This document shows, piece by piece, positions 1 through 8,238 of a DNA stretch of 64,000 bases (positions within the stretch are counted from its first letter, which is position 1; each line of letters starts with the position of its first letter). Both the position numbers and the translations under genes were made by a program. Origin of the DNA: Gracilibacillus salitolerans (GTDB taxonomy: Bacteria > Bacillota > Bacilli > Bacillales > Amphibacillaceae). The notes under the pieces were generated by a model. That model was given only the letters and a program-made list of their open reading frames with translations, did not search any database and was not told the origin of the DNA. Where the stretch lies: contig NZ_CP045915.1 in the NCBI RefSeq assembly GCF_009650095.1, positions 2,666,001-2,730,000 of the forward strand. Reading direction: 5' to 3'.

Positions 1-6
1 TGAAAA

Positions 7-83
7 TTAGCGAATCTTATCAGGGTATTAGCTCACCTGCTCCCTCAATTAATTTCCAGGAGTTTTAATTAGCATCGTGATAA
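7..83. repeat. Intergenic repeat family A, copy 1
   Basis: This is a 77 bp copy of a small dispersed repeat, also found at 1976-2083 and 42622-42727. It opens with TTAGCGAATCTTATCAGGG and closes with TTAGCATCGTGATAA. The two ends are imperfect reverse complements, so the unit can fold into one long interrupted hairpin. An inner CTCC/GGAG pair (41-62) adds to the fold. It lies just downstream of prsW. I do not recognise a named family. Copy 1 is shorter than the others because the central part is reduced. Confidence 0.6.
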
Positions 84-114
84 AACGCGCGGTAGCTTCT
101 TTTTAATTACTTAT

Positions 115-771
115 TTAAACTTGTTGTTGGCTGATTTCATTAGCCACTTTTACTTTCCTAAGACTAAGTAACCATAGTATAACCATAAACGGGATGAGTC
201 CGTATATCCATTGTTTTTGAATCGCTTCTATTATAAAATCATAAGTCCCATGTAAAAAAGTAGGTAATAATAAGGCTAATAGTAGAAAAAATACGCCATT
301 GTTAGCTGAAAATTTTGCTCTTCCCAAATAATAACCCATTATTACTCCGAATAATGCATGAGATGATACTGGAAAAATAGCTCTACTAAAAGCAAATTCT
401 ATACCATGTGCAAATAAGTAAAGAATATTTTCAACCGTAGCAAAACCCAAACTTATAGAAACACCATATACAATCCCATCATAAACCGTATTAAATTTTG
501 AATACTTATATGTGGTAAAAATAAAAATGAACCATTTAAAAAACTCCTCAAATAATCCATAGATGAAATATGATTGCAAAAAAGGGGTTTGCGCAATTCC
601 CTCTTCTTGAAATGCATATTGAATAAACATAATCGGAAACACTAGTAGTGCCCCATATATAAATGTACGGAAAATTGCATTAATCGGCTCTAATTCATAT
701 TCATCTTTTAAATAAAAAAAAGATAACAATGCAAATGCCGGAGCAATGGATACTGATACGAGAGCAAACAA
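115..771 (-). CDS. prsW: PrsW family intramembrane glutamic protease
   Basis: The 218-residue multi-pass membrane protein matches PrsW in length and motifs: EEFFKW near residue 75, a following EN pair (about 113-114), and a histidine-rich segment SSHALFG near 137. In Bacillus subtilis PrsW makes the first cut in the anti-sigma factor RsiW in response to cell-envelope stress. The start is a TTG at 769-771, preceded by AGGTGAT at suitable spacing. It is divergent from the asparaginase gene. Neither SigW nor RsiW is encoded in this window, so the substrate here is inferred from the family. Confidence 0.93.
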   Translation of the reverse strand: MFALVSVSIAPAFALLSFFYLKDEYELEPINAIFRTFIYGALLVFPIMFIQYAFQEEGIAQTPFLQSYFIYGLFEEFFKWFIFIFTTYKYSKFNTVYDGIVYGVSISLGFATVENILYLFAHGIEFAFSRAIFPVSSHALFGVIMGYYLGRAKFSANNGVFFLLLALLLPTFLHGTYDFIIEAIQKQWIYGLIPFMVILWLLSLRKVKVANEISQQQV

Positions 772-876
772 CTGATATCACCTACTTTCTATCTCTCGAT
801 AATTATGGCATAATATCAAAAGAAAATATAAAGATAAAGAAATTAAGGTATATAAATAAAGAAAGTTGGGAACCTA

Positions 877-1839
877 TTGAACAAAACGTTAATTATTCAT
901 ACTGGCGGTACAATATCTATGGAAGAGAATCGAGAGGGAAATGTAGTAGAAACAGAAACACATCCCTTATCAAAAATGGAAGCATTACATTTGTTTCCCA
1001 TAGAAGAAGTGAATTTATTTCATCTGCCATCACCACATATCACACCGAAGCACATGCTTGAATTAGTAGCATTTATCCAGAGAAAAATTAATACGGATAA
1101 CTATAATGGCATAGTTGTAACACACGGTACTGACACGTTAGAAGAAACCTCATATTTTGTTGATCTGTGTGTAAAAACTAGTATCCCTGTTGTGTTTACA
1201 GGTGCGATGAGATCAAGTAATGAAATTGGGACGGATGGATTATATAATCTGATATGTGCCATTCGAGTAGCTTCTAATCCAAAGTCTAGTAATCGTGGTG
1301 TATTAGTTGTCATGAATGATGAAGTTCACACGGCTCAATATGTCACAAAAACTTCTACTAGTAATGTGGCAACCTTTCAAAGTCCGCAATTCGGACCAGT
1401 TGGTATGGTAACGAAACAAGATGTGTATTTTTATCAAAAAACATATCACCATGAAACCATTCCCATTCAAGGTATAACGAAAAACGTACTACTCTTGAAA
1501 GCATATGCCGGGATGTCAAATGACTTATTAAACTATATTCAACCTTCACACATGGACGGACTTATTATTGAAGCGTTAGGTCAAGGTAATGTTCCACCAG
1601 CAATCGTCCCTGCAATAAAAAAATTTATAAAACATGATATAACAGTATTATTTGTATCTCGTTGTTATAAAGGAATTGTACAACCTACCTATCAATATGA
1701 AGGTGGTGGACGTTCATTACTTGAGGATGGTGTCATCTTTGCTAATCATCTAACTGGTCCGAAAGCGCGTTTGAAACTCATGCTGCTATTGGAAAATGGC
1801 GCGTCTCATCACGAATTAATGAAAGCATTTAGAGATTAA
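877..1839 (+). CDS. ansA: Type I L-asparaginase
   Basis: This is a 320-residue cytosolic L-asparaginase, hydrolysing asparagine to aspartate and ammonia. The two catalytic threonine regions are visible: HTGGTISM at residues 8-15 and VTHGTDTLEET near 87-97. The length is close to bacterial AnsA (about 330). The start is TTG at 877, and the ribosome-binding site (GGGAA) is weak, so the exact start is less certain than the family. It has no signal peptide, which fits type I rather than the secreted type II enzyme. A hairpin follows at 1883. Confidence 0.92.
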   Translation: MNKTLIIHTGGTISMEENREGNVVETETHPLSKMEALHLFPIEEVNLFHLPSPHITPKHMLELVAFIQRKINTDNYNGIVVTHGTDTLEETSYFVDLCVKTSIPVVFTGAMRSSNEIGTDGLYNLICAIRVASNPKSSNRGVLVVMNDEVHTAQYVTKTSTSNVATFQSPQFGPVGMVTKQDVYFYQKTYHHETIPIQGITKNVLLLKAYAGMSNDLLNYIQPSHMDGLIIEALGQGNVPPAIVPAIKKFIKHDITVLFVSRCYKGIVQPTYQYEGGGRSLLEDGVIFANHLTGPKARLKLMLLLENGASHHELMKAFRD

Positions 1840-1882
1840 TATATTCACTTTTGAGTCTGTGACAAAAGTAGATTATCTATGA

Positions 1883-1930
1883 GAAAATCCGAACGATTCA
1901 TTTGGATCAGATCGGATTTTCCTTTATTAT
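1883..1930. terminator. Intrinsic terminator after ansA
   Basis: The arms GAAAATCCGA (1883-1892) and TCGGATTTTC (1912-1921) pair perfectly around a 19-base loop, followed by a T-rich run. The hairpin lies between convergent ansA and ypdA and may serve both. Confidence 0.75.
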
Positions 1931-1975
1931 AAAGACCGTCAAAGTACTTCGCTTAGTATCTGCGTCTAGTCGGGA

Positions 1976-2083
1976 TTAGCGAAACTTATCAAGGTGTTAG
2001 CTCTCCTACTCCCACACTTAGCTTCTTTGATTTAATTAAACCTTGAAGTAGAGGTTTTAAGAACGATTAGCACCGTGATAATT
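1976..2083. repeat. Intergenic repeat family A, copy 2
   Basis: This 108 bp copy runs from TTAGCGAAACTTATCAAGG to TTAGCACCGTGATAA. Its right end overlaps the 3' end of ypdA and supplies that gene's last codons and stop. The outer ends are imperfect inverted repeats. The 40 bp just before it (1935-1975, with AAGTACTTCGCTTAG and CTGCGTCTAGT) resembles a decayed stem of repeat family B on the opposite strand. Confidence 0.6.
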
Positions 2084-3059
2084 TCTCTTTATTTTTTATA
2101 GAATTGGCAATTAATCCACCGTGGAAACGACCATTTTCAATAAATATTTCGTTATTATCATATCCAGCAGCAATAACACCAGCTATATAAACATTTTTGA
2201 TATTTGTTTCCATGGACTCTGTTTCCAATGTTGGTCTACCTGTTTCTTGATCAATAGTAATTCCAGTCTGTTTAAGAAAGTTTTGGTTCGGTTGATAACC
2301 TGTCATAGCAAATACAAAATCATTCTTGATAGATTTCTTCTCACCATTCACTCGATAAATTACTTCATCCTTCGTTATTTCCTCAACCATTGTATTAAAT
2401 TCCATCTTTACTTTACCATGCTTTACAAGAGAAGCAAATTCCGGTAAAATCCATGGTTTCACACTTGGGGAATACTCACTTCCACGATAAAGGACTGTTA
2501 CATTAGCCCCAGCTTTATATAATTCGATTGTAGCATCTACTGCAGAGTTTTTTCCACCAATAACTGCCACATTTTGTTGATAAAAAGGATGTGCTTCCTT
2601 AAAATAGTGAAAAACTTTATCCAATTCTTCTCCTTTTACTCCCATATAATTCGGTTGACCATAATAACCTGTTGCAATAATACAATATTTTGTTTGATAC
2701 GAGTTTGTTTCCTTATATTGATTTTTCGTTTCTAATTGAAAACCATCAGTTGTTTTTTCCATTTTTATAACTTCTTCAAAGCTATGGATTCTTAACTTCT
2801 TCCGAATTGCGACCGAACGGTAATAAGCTAACGCTTGGTTTCTAACAGGTTTATTTTTTTCTGTAACAAACGCTACATCACCTATTTCCAATTTATCACT
2901 TGAACTGAAAAAGGTTTGATGGGTTGGATATTGATAAATGGAATCTACGATATTCCCTTTTTCAATAATCAATGGATCTATACCAATATTTTGTAATTCA
3001 ATTGCCGCAGACATGCCACATGGTCCTGCACCAATTACAATCACTTTTTCTTGTTGCAT
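2067..3059 (-). CDS. ypdA: Bacillithiol disulfide reductase YpdA
   Basis: This is a 330-residue FAD/NAD(P)-dependent oxidoreductase of the YpdA (Bdr) type, which reduces bacillithiol disulfide and so recycles bacilliredoxins. The N-terminal FAD loop GAGPCG is at residues 10-15, a second dinucleotide motif VIGGKNSAVDA lies near 166, and the C-terminal MTGYQPN motif is kept. The chosen ATG (3057-3059) has GAAGGAGT nine bases upstream; the longer GTG start lies inside that site. The last residues (LSRC) come from repeat family A. A bacilliredoxin gene, brxB, lies at 45.3 kb, and GDH and YpdA are also neighbours in B. subtilis. Confidence 0.93.
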   Translation of the reverse strand: MQQEKVIVIGAGPCGMSAAIELQNIGIDPLIIEKGNIVDSIYQYPTHQTFFSSSDKLEIGDVAFVTEKNKPVRNQALAYYRSVAIRKKLRIHSFEEVIKMEKTTDGFQLETKNQYKETNSYQTKYCIIATGYYGQPNYMGVKGEELDKVFHYFKEAHPFYQQNVAVIGGKNSAVDATIELYKAGANVTVLYRGSEYSPSVKPWILPEFASLVKHGKVKMEFNTMVEEITKDEVIYRVNGEKKSIKNDFVFAMTGYQPNQNFLKQTGITIDQETGRPTLETESMETNIKNVYIAGVIAAGYDNNEIFIENGRFHGGLIANSIKNKEKLSRC

Positions 3060-3102
3060 AAAACGATACACTCCTTCAACACTTTACATATTTATGTATG
3101 TC

Positions 3103-4335
3103 TTAAATCCAGCCTCGGAAACGTACAGCTTCAGCTTGATTTTTTAAACCAATCATATAACTGGCCATATATATATTAACATTTTTATTTTCAGAAACAT
3201 AGCAAACTTGTTTGATCGCTTGATTGATAATATTTATAAATTTTTTCTCCACTTCATCTTCGGTGTACTTTATTCCTTGTTTATATTCTAGCCATTCCAA
3301 GTAAGCATAGACAATTCCACCCGTAGTAGTGAGAACCTCAGGAATCACATCTACATTCTTTTCGATGAAGATATCCAATGCGCGTTTATCAATCGATTCG
3401 TTAATGGTTTCGAGGATGCTTTCTGCGCGCATATATCTTGCAAGATCTGATGTGATCTGTTCTCCTTTGGCTGTAAGAACTAACATATCGCACTCTTTTT
3501 GTAAAAATTCCTCGATACTAATACGATCTGGAAAGGCTTTTGTTACCAAACCGAAACTATCTTTTCTCTTTAGAATATTTGGTATATCTAACCCTTCAGG
3601 ATCATACAATGCGCCTTGAGGATCTGATAAACCTATTATTTTATGACCCAATGCATATAATTGATGTGCAATATACCCTCCAATTTGACCTACACCATGA
3701 ATCATAATACCTTTAGTTTGCTTTTGATTTAATTCGGTCTGTATGGAACGAATCGTAGCAATAATCCCTTTCTCAATTGCTAATTCTTTATCCTTAATCC
3801 CACCTAATACATATGGTTTACCTGCTATAAAATTAGGATCTGATCCAGTATTTAACTGACTATATTCATCCATCATCCATGCCATAATCTGTGGGTTTAC
3901 TGAGGCATCGGAAGATAGAATATCCGTATCAGGTCCAATTACTCTCTGAATAGCACGTACATAACCTCGACATAGTTTTTCTAACTCCCGATAAGATAAT
4001 TCTCTAACATCACACATCACACCGCCACTACTACCTCCAACAGGAATTTGCATATTACTCGTCTTGACACTTCTCAATATAGCTAATTGTGATACCTCTT
4101 CTTCTGTTAAATTCGGTCTAAAGTGCACATTACCTTGTGTCATTCCAAATACATCATGGTGTACAGCTCGATACCCAGTAAATATTTTCACAGAATCATC
4201 ATCCATTCTGACCGGAAACCTGACTTTCATTGCTTTAGCTGGTTCTTTTAATAAATGAAATATTTCATTAGGATAACCTAATTGTTTTAAAAGGTGCTCC
4301 ATCATTTCTTGTAAATGCTTATATCCTTTTACCAT
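3103..4335 (-). CDS. Glutamate dehydrogenase-like protein lacking catalytic lysine (probable pseudoenzyme)
   Basis: This 410-residue protein aligns end to end with GudB/RocG glutamate dehydrogenases and sits beside ypdA exactly as gudB does in B. subtilis. The usual GGGKGG motif reads GGSSGG (residues 100-105), so the catalytic lysine is Ser103. The KGG substrate motif reads QGN, so the gamma-carboxylate lysine is Gln67. The EAANGPT stretch is replaced by ETINESI (309-315). Lys91, Asp143 and the Rossmann loop GVGQIG (214-219) remain. The frame is intact, and the protein presumably folds. I infer a regulatory or otherwise repurposed GDH fold rather than normal catalysis; activity has not been shown either way. 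Confidence 0.85.
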   Translation of the reverse strand: MVKGYKHLQEMMEHLLKQLGYPNEIFHLLKEPAKAMKVRFPVRMDDDSVKIFTGYRAVHHDVFGMTQGNVHFRPNLTEEEVSQLAILRSVKTSNMQIPVGGSSGGVMCDVRELSYRELEKLCRGYVRAIQRVIGPDTDILSSDASVNPQIMAWMMDEYSQLNTGSDPNFIAGKPYVLGGIKDKELAIEKGIIATIRSIQTELNQKQTKGIMIHGVGQIGGYIAHQLYALGHKIIGLSDPQGALYDPEGLDIPNILKRKDSFGLVTKAFPDRISIEEFLQKECDMLVLTAKGEQITSDLARYMRAESILETINESIDKRALDIFIEKNVDVIPEVLTTTGGIVYAYLEWLEYKQGIKYTEDEVEKKFINIINQAIKQVCYVSENKNVNIYMASYMIGLKNQAEAVRFRGWI

Positions 4336-4358
4336 TCTGTCACTCCTCTATTTTTTAC

Positions 4359-4373
4359 ATACTAAAATAGTAT
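4359..4373. promoter_or_regulatory. Palindrome in the promoter region of the GDH-like gene
   Basis: ATACTA-AAA-TAGTAT is a perfect inverted repeat 24 bases upstream of the GDH-like gene's start, overlapping its likely -10 region. It could be an operator, but the binding protein is unknown. Confidence 0.4.
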
Positions 4374-4377
4374 ACAA

Positions 4378-4413
4378 TGATCTATTTATAATGTGAAATT
4401 TACAAATAGATCA
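4378..4413. promoter_or_regulatory. Long-spaced inverted repeat between the GDH-like gene and cotJA
   Basis: TGATCTATTT (4378-4387) and AAATAGATCA (4404-4413) are perfect 10-base inverted arms with 16 bases between them, in the divergent intergenic region. They could be an operator pair or a stem-loop. No known consensus was recognised. Confidence 0.4.
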
Positions 4414-4424
4414 ACGTTGATATG

Positions 4425-4454
4425 TAATAGGACATGATGCCTGCTCCATACAAT
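4425..4454 (+). promoter_or_regulatory. SigE-type promoter of cotJABC
   Basis: The -10 sequence CATACAAT (4447-4454) is a perfect match to the SigE consensus. TAATAGG fifteen bases upstream is a partial -35. This fits cotJ being a mother-cell operon in B. subtilis. Confidence 0.6.
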
Positions 4455-4492
4455 GAAAGTGAAGGAAAGATTTTTTTAGAAAGGAGAAAATC

Positions 4493-4717
4493 ATGACTTT
4501 TACTCAAAGCAAATGTTACTCCCCGTTCGTAAGTAGGTTTGATCCTTGTAAACCAGTCTTAATGAAGTGTTATTCTACTCCACCTAATTTATATATAGGT
4601 TTTCAGCCGAATAATGCAGAACAATTTCCGACTGCTAAAGAAGCGCTTTATGCAGGAACATTATGGACCTGTTTGTATGATCCATATTATTCGAAAAGGG
4701 GTGAATCAAGCGAATGA
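4493..4717 (+). CDS. cotJA: Spore coat protein CotJA
   Basis: This small 74-residue protein has the CotJA core: FDPC, then [12 protein letters not shown], then a C-terminal [10 protein letters not shown]...LYDPYY. It is the first gene of the three-gene coat operon made in the mother cell and belongs to the inner coat. AGAAAGGAGA precedes the ATG. Its stop overlaps the cotJB start as ATGA. Confidence 0.93.
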   Translation: MTFTQSKCYSPFVSRFDPCKPVLMKCYSTPPNLYIGFQPNNAEQFPTAKEALYAGTLWTCLYDPYYSKRGESSE

Positions 4718-4983
4718 CACAGCAGAAGCCATTACCAGACAGTTATTATCAATTAATGGAACAAATTCAAGCTGTAGATTTTGTCTTAGTAGAGTTAACT
4801 TTATACCTTGATACACATCCCCATGACTTAGATGCTATTAAACAATTTAATCAAGCAGCTTATGAGAGTAGACAATTGAAAAATCAATTTGAAGAACAAT
4901 TTGGTCCTCTTATGCAATATGGTCAAAGTTATTCCAGCTATCCATGGAATTGGAAAGAAGCACCTTGGCCTTGGCAAGTATAA
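4714..4983 (+). CDS. cotJB: Spore coat protein CotJB
   Basis: This 89-residue protein matches CotJB: a helical N-terminal half with [18 protein letters not shown] and [10 protein letters not shown], then a tryptophan-rich tail ([11 protein letters not shown]). The start overlaps the cotJA stop (ATGA), which points to translational coupling. It is thought to act with CotJA and CotJC in coat assembly; its molecular role is not known. Confidence 0.93.
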   Translation: MTQQKPLPDSYYQLMEQIQAVDFVLVELTLYLDTHPHDLDAIKQFNQAAYESRQLKNQFEEQFGPLMQYGQSYSSYPWNWKEAPWPWQV

Positions 4984-5002
4984 AAAGGGAGGAATATCAG
5001 AG

Positions 5003-5572
5003 ATGTGGTATTACGAGAAAAAATTGCAATATCCGGTTAAGGTAAGTGAATGCAATCCAATGTTAGCTAAATATTTAATCGAACAATATGGAGGAGCAGA
5101 TGGAGAACTATCCGCTGCTTTACGCTACTTAAATCAACGTTATACCATACCAGACAAAGTGGTTGGTTTATTAAATGATATTGGCACGGAAGAATTTGCT
5201 CATTTAGAAATGATTGCTACCATGATTTATAAACTAACAAAGGATGCTACTCCAGAGCAATTGGAAGCTGCGGGCTTAGGCGCTCACTTCGTTAATCACG
5301 ACCATGCGTTATACTATCAGAACGCTGCTGGTTCACCATGGACCGCAACATATATCCAAGCTAAAGGTGATCCGATTGCCGATCTGTATGAGGATATTGC
5401 TGCAGAAGAAAAAGCCCGTGCAACATATCAATGGATTATCGATATATCTGACGACCCCTTTATTAATGATTCTTTAAAATTTTTACGCGAAAGAGAAATT
5501 GTCCACTCCCAACGATTCCATGAAGCAGTCGAAATATTAAAAGAAGAACGTGATCGCAAAAAAGTATTTTAA
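5003..5572 (+). CDS. cotJC: CotJC, manganese-catalase-like spore coat protein
   Basis: This 189-residue protein is the same length as B. subtilis CotJC and belongs to the dimanganese catalase family. Metal ligands are expected from the EEFAHLEM segment near residue 66 and the later EEKARATY and EIVHSQRF helices. The ATG at 5003 has GGGAGGA ten bases upstream; a longer reading frame starting at 4889 would overlap cotJB without a reason. A terminator follows. The likely role is hydrogen peroxide defence or structure in the spore coat. Confidence 0.94.
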   Translation: MWYYEKKLQYPVKVSECNPMLAKYLIEQYGGADGELSAALRYLNQRYTIPDKVVGLLNDIGTEEFAHLEMIATMIYKLTKDATPEQLEAAGLGAHFVNHDHALYYQNAAGSPWTATYIQAKGDPIADLYEDIAAEEKARATYQWIIDISDDPFINDSLKFLREREIVHSQRFHEAVEILKEERDRKKVF

Positions 5573-5590
5573 TAGTTGGGGTAATACATC

Positions 5591-5635
5591 ACCCTCGTTA
5601 CGCTCAAATGTAACGGGGGTTATATGATTTTTCGC
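5591..5635. terminator. Bidirectional terminator between cotJC and ypbE
   Basis: ACCCTCGTTAC (5591-5601) and GTAACGGGGGT (5610-5620) pair with one T-G wobble. A T-rich run follows on the plus strand. The hairpin separates convergent genes. Confidence 0.7.
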
Positions 5636-5647
5636 TAATTTAAGGAA

Positions 5648-6136
5648 TTAATTTTCTTCAACAATTGGAATAACAATTTCTTCACCAACGATTAAATTAT
5701 TTTTTATTATATTGGCATCCATAATATGTTTTACAAAGTTTGTATTCCTGTAATATTTTTCAGAAATAGAAAATAACGTATCCATTCGTTCTACTTCATG
5801 AATAATAATATCCGAATCATTTACTTCCCCCTTATCAGAGGAATTCGCTTTAATGTATACCTGTTCAGCAATGTGATCACCTTCCTCAGGTTCTGCTGAT
5901 GATAAATATTCTTCGCCCCAAAGATTAACTGTTAATAATAAGAGTATGATCACAATAAACAATATTAAAATAAAGCGTATGAATGGAAAAGATATTTTCC
6001 ATTTAGACTTCGTTTTTCTACTCTGATGCACCTCACTCCTAGGAGGTAATGAATGTACATCATCGTAGTTCGTTTGTTGCTGTTCAACTTGATTTCTTAA
6101 AGATGCAGCCTGGTCATCTCTTTGATCATGATGCAT
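5648..6136 (-). CDS. ypbE: YpbE family LysM membrane protein
   Basis: This 162-residue protein has a charged, disordered N-terminus (1-46), one membrane segment at about 50-69, and a C-terminal LysM-like domain (about 110-157) containing DTLFSISEKYY and GEEIVIP. Orientation is likely N-in, with the LysM domain outside, bound to peptidoglycan. It is shorter than B. subtilis YpbE. The start has GGGAGG upstream and overlaps the 3' end of ypbD by 11 bases, so it is co-transcribed with recQ and ypbB. The function is not established. Confidence 0.82.
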   Translation of the reverse strand: MHHDQRDDQAASLRNQVEQQQTNYDDVHSLPPRSEVHQSRKTKSKWKISFPFIRFILILFIVIILLLLTVNLWGEEYLSSAEPEEGDHIAEQVYIKANSSDKGEVNDSDIIIHEVERMDTLFSISEKYYRNTNFVKHIMDANIIKNNLIVGEEIVIPIVEEN

Positions 6137-6716
6137 GGCGAAACCTCCCTGTCCTAATTAACAAAGCCAATATAACATCCACAAGAAAATGTAGTGTGAT
6201 GACAACGCTAAGATTGCTTGTCCAATGAAAAACAAAACCTATCCAAAAACTCAATCCAATAATCGCAATAAAAAGTACCACTTTTGATAAATATCTAATA
6301 TGAACGACTGCAAAAAGTATACTTGCTATCAGTATACCAAAATTTGTTTGGATAACACCTCTAAATAGCAACTCTTCCACTGAAGCAATGAAGAAACATA
6401 ATAAAATGATTTCGATGTAAGTTCCTTCTTCGAATATTTTCTGATTAATACCGCCATCATCCCACCATTTTTTCGGAAAGAATTTCATTAATAGTAAATC
6501 CAGTAACACTAATACAAAAGCGGACAAAACACCAAATATGAACCAATCGTAAAAATCCCAAAAGAATAATGAAGATATGGCTTGCTGATCATCTAATAAA
6601 AAATAAGCTAAAATAATTGCTAACAGCGCTAATAACCCTTGAGATATCCATACTTGTTGTTTCAATTGTTTACTTGATAGTAGTTTGATAAGTTCTGCTT
6701 GGCTTTTTTTATGCAT
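6126..6716 (-). CDS. ypbD: YpbD, CPBP family intramembrane metalloprotease
   Basis: This 196-residue membrane protein has about six hydrophobic segments and the CPBP (Abi/CAAX protease) signature EELLFRG near residue 119, followed by the histidine motifs VVHIRY and LHFLVD. The family carries out prenyl-protein or other intramembrane proteolysis. No substrate is known for YpbD. It starts just after the recQ stop, with AAGGAGAA upstream, and overlaps ypbE, so it belongs to the ypbB-recQ-ypbD-ypbE operon. Confidence 0.87.
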   Translation of the reverse strand: MHKKSQAELIKLLSSKQLKQQVWISQGLLALLAIILAYFLLDDQQAISSLFFWDFYDWFIFGVLSAFVLVLLDLLLMKFFPKKWWDDGGINQKIFEEGTYIEIILLCFFIASVEELLFRGVIQTNFGILIASILFAVVHIRYLSKVVLFIAIIGLSFWIGFVFHWTSNLSVVITLHFLVDVILALLIRTGRFRHAS

Positions 6717-6717
6717 C

Positions 6718-8238
6718 TTATTCTCCTTGATATAATATCTCTTTCAAACTGGTTTGCCAATCTTGATTACTAAGATTACTCTGTTCAAAAATTGGCCGCC
6801 AGTTCTCCCATTGAAAGTCACAATAATCACAACACATATTCGTCGGTTTTTGAATATGATCCTGGAAGTGTGTAAACAGTGCTTTTCTTCTACAACCTGT
6901 AGTATGAAGCCATTGTAACATTTCTTTTAATTTATTATATTTGTATTTATAACGTTTTTCTATTGTTTCTTGCAATGTAATAACAGCATCCTGATATGGA
7001 ATCTTTGCTATATTAAATCGTTCATTTTCTACTATCTTAAGTTTTTCTATTTGGTATCGAAAAAACCTCCAATAAGGCTCTACATCATTGGCTTTCAACA
7101 TAAACTCCTCTTTCAAATCTTCTACAGAAACATCATTATTGTAAATCTGACGTAACATTTGCTTAATAACACCCATGTCAGGTAATTCTGAATCGAGTAA
7201 CCGTTGTGGAATGATGTGATCATACTCATGATAGAGTGTTACACTAACAGATTCCTGACCATTTCTTCCTGCTCTACCTATTTCCTGTATAAATGATTCG
7301 ATTTGAGATGGAAAATGATAATGAATCACTAATTGGATATCTTTCTTATTAATGCCCATTCCAAAAGCATTTGTACAACAAATTACATCCAATTGCTTGT
7401 TCATAAATTGTTGTTGAATCAACAAACGATCCTGATTATCTAAGCCTCCATGATAATAAGCGATATTGCGATCATGTACTTTTGCTTGCAATATCGCTGC
7501 TACTCTTGCCGCTTCTTCTCTACTGGAAAAATAAATTAAGGAAGGTACAGTGAAGTGCTGGATTATCTCTACAAGTTTATCTTCCTTCTCCTTCAAATGA
7601 TTTACCTGTTCCACTACCAAAGAGATATTAGGCTTATCCATTGGGTAGATGAATTTTTCTACATCAGGTATTTGTAATGCTTCCATAATATCTTGTTGGA
7701 CATCAGGTGTTGCTGTTGCTGTAAGTGCTAGTAATGGTGGTTTATCTAATAATTGGTGAGCATGCTTTATTCTTAGATAATCTGGGCGGAATTCGTGACC
7801 CCATTGTGATATACAATGGGCTTCATCGACTACAAATAAGCTAATCTTGAGAGATTTTATTCTAGATAGTATCCGCTTACTCTGAAGCATTTCCGGTGAC
7901 AAATATAGTAATTTATAGGAGCCCATTTGTTGTAAGAGTGTTTCTCTTTCTTGATAGGACAGCATACTATTTAGCGCAGCTACCTTTTTAAATCCAGTGG
8001 CCTTTAGCTGTTTTACCTGATCAGTCATTAATGATAGTAAAGGTGATACAACAATTACGGTTCCTGATAACATCATGGCTGGTAATTGATAGCAAATAGA
8101 TTTACCTGTTCCGGTTGGCAAGACTGCAAAGGCATTACGCTTATTCAGAACAGCCTCTATTATTTCTTTTTGCCCTAGTCGGAATGTCGAAAAACCAAAA
8201 TAGGCTTGTAAATACTGTTCTAGTTGTGGTTTAGACAT
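6718..8238 (-). CDS. recQ: RecQ-family ATP-dependent DNA helicase
   Basis: This 506-residue superfamily 2 helicase shows motif I PTGTGKS (41-47), motif II DEAH near 137, TATATP, and the late Q-E-I-G-R-A-G-R motif VI. A C-terminal zinc-binding cluster (CCDYC) follows. The length and its place after ypbB match the short RecQ (RecS) helicase of B. subtilis; an HRDC domain appears absent. It unwinds 3'-to-5' and acts in recombination and fork repair. The start overlaps the end of ypbB by eight bases, with AGGGGG upstream. Confidence 0.92.
   Translation of the reverse strand: MSKPQLEQYLQAYFGFSTFRLGQKEIIEAVLNKRNAFAVLPTGTGKSICYQLPAMMLSGTVIVVSPLLSLMTDQVKQLKATGFKKVAALNSMLSYQERETLLQQMGSYKLLYLSPEMLQSKRILSRIKSLKISLFVVDEAHCISQWGHEFRPDYLRIKHAHQLLDKPPLLALTATATPDVQQDIMEALQIPDVEKFIYPMDKPNISLVVEQVNHLKEKEDKLVEIIQHFTVPSLIYFSSREEAARVAAILQAKVHDRNIAYYHGGLDNQDRLLIQQQFMNKQLDVICCTNAFGMGINKKDIQLVIHYHFPSQIESFIQEIGRAGRNGQESVSVTLYHEYDHIIPQRLLDSELPDMGVIKQMLRQIYNNDVSVEDLKEEFMLKANDVEPYWRFFRYQIEKLKIVENERFNIAKIPYQDAVITLQETIEKRYKYKYNKLKEMLQWLHTTGCRRKALFTHFQDHIQKPTNMCCDYCDFQWENWRPIFEQSNLSNQDWQTSLKEILYQGE

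Noticed and set aside
729..1061. Open frame overlapping the start of the asparaginase gene
   Set aside because: It is in another frame of a clearly real gene and shows no family resemblance.
1935..1975. Fragment resembling a family B stem between ansA and ypdA
   Set aside because: Only two short words match; it is mentioned with repeat A copy 2 but is too short to list as its own element.
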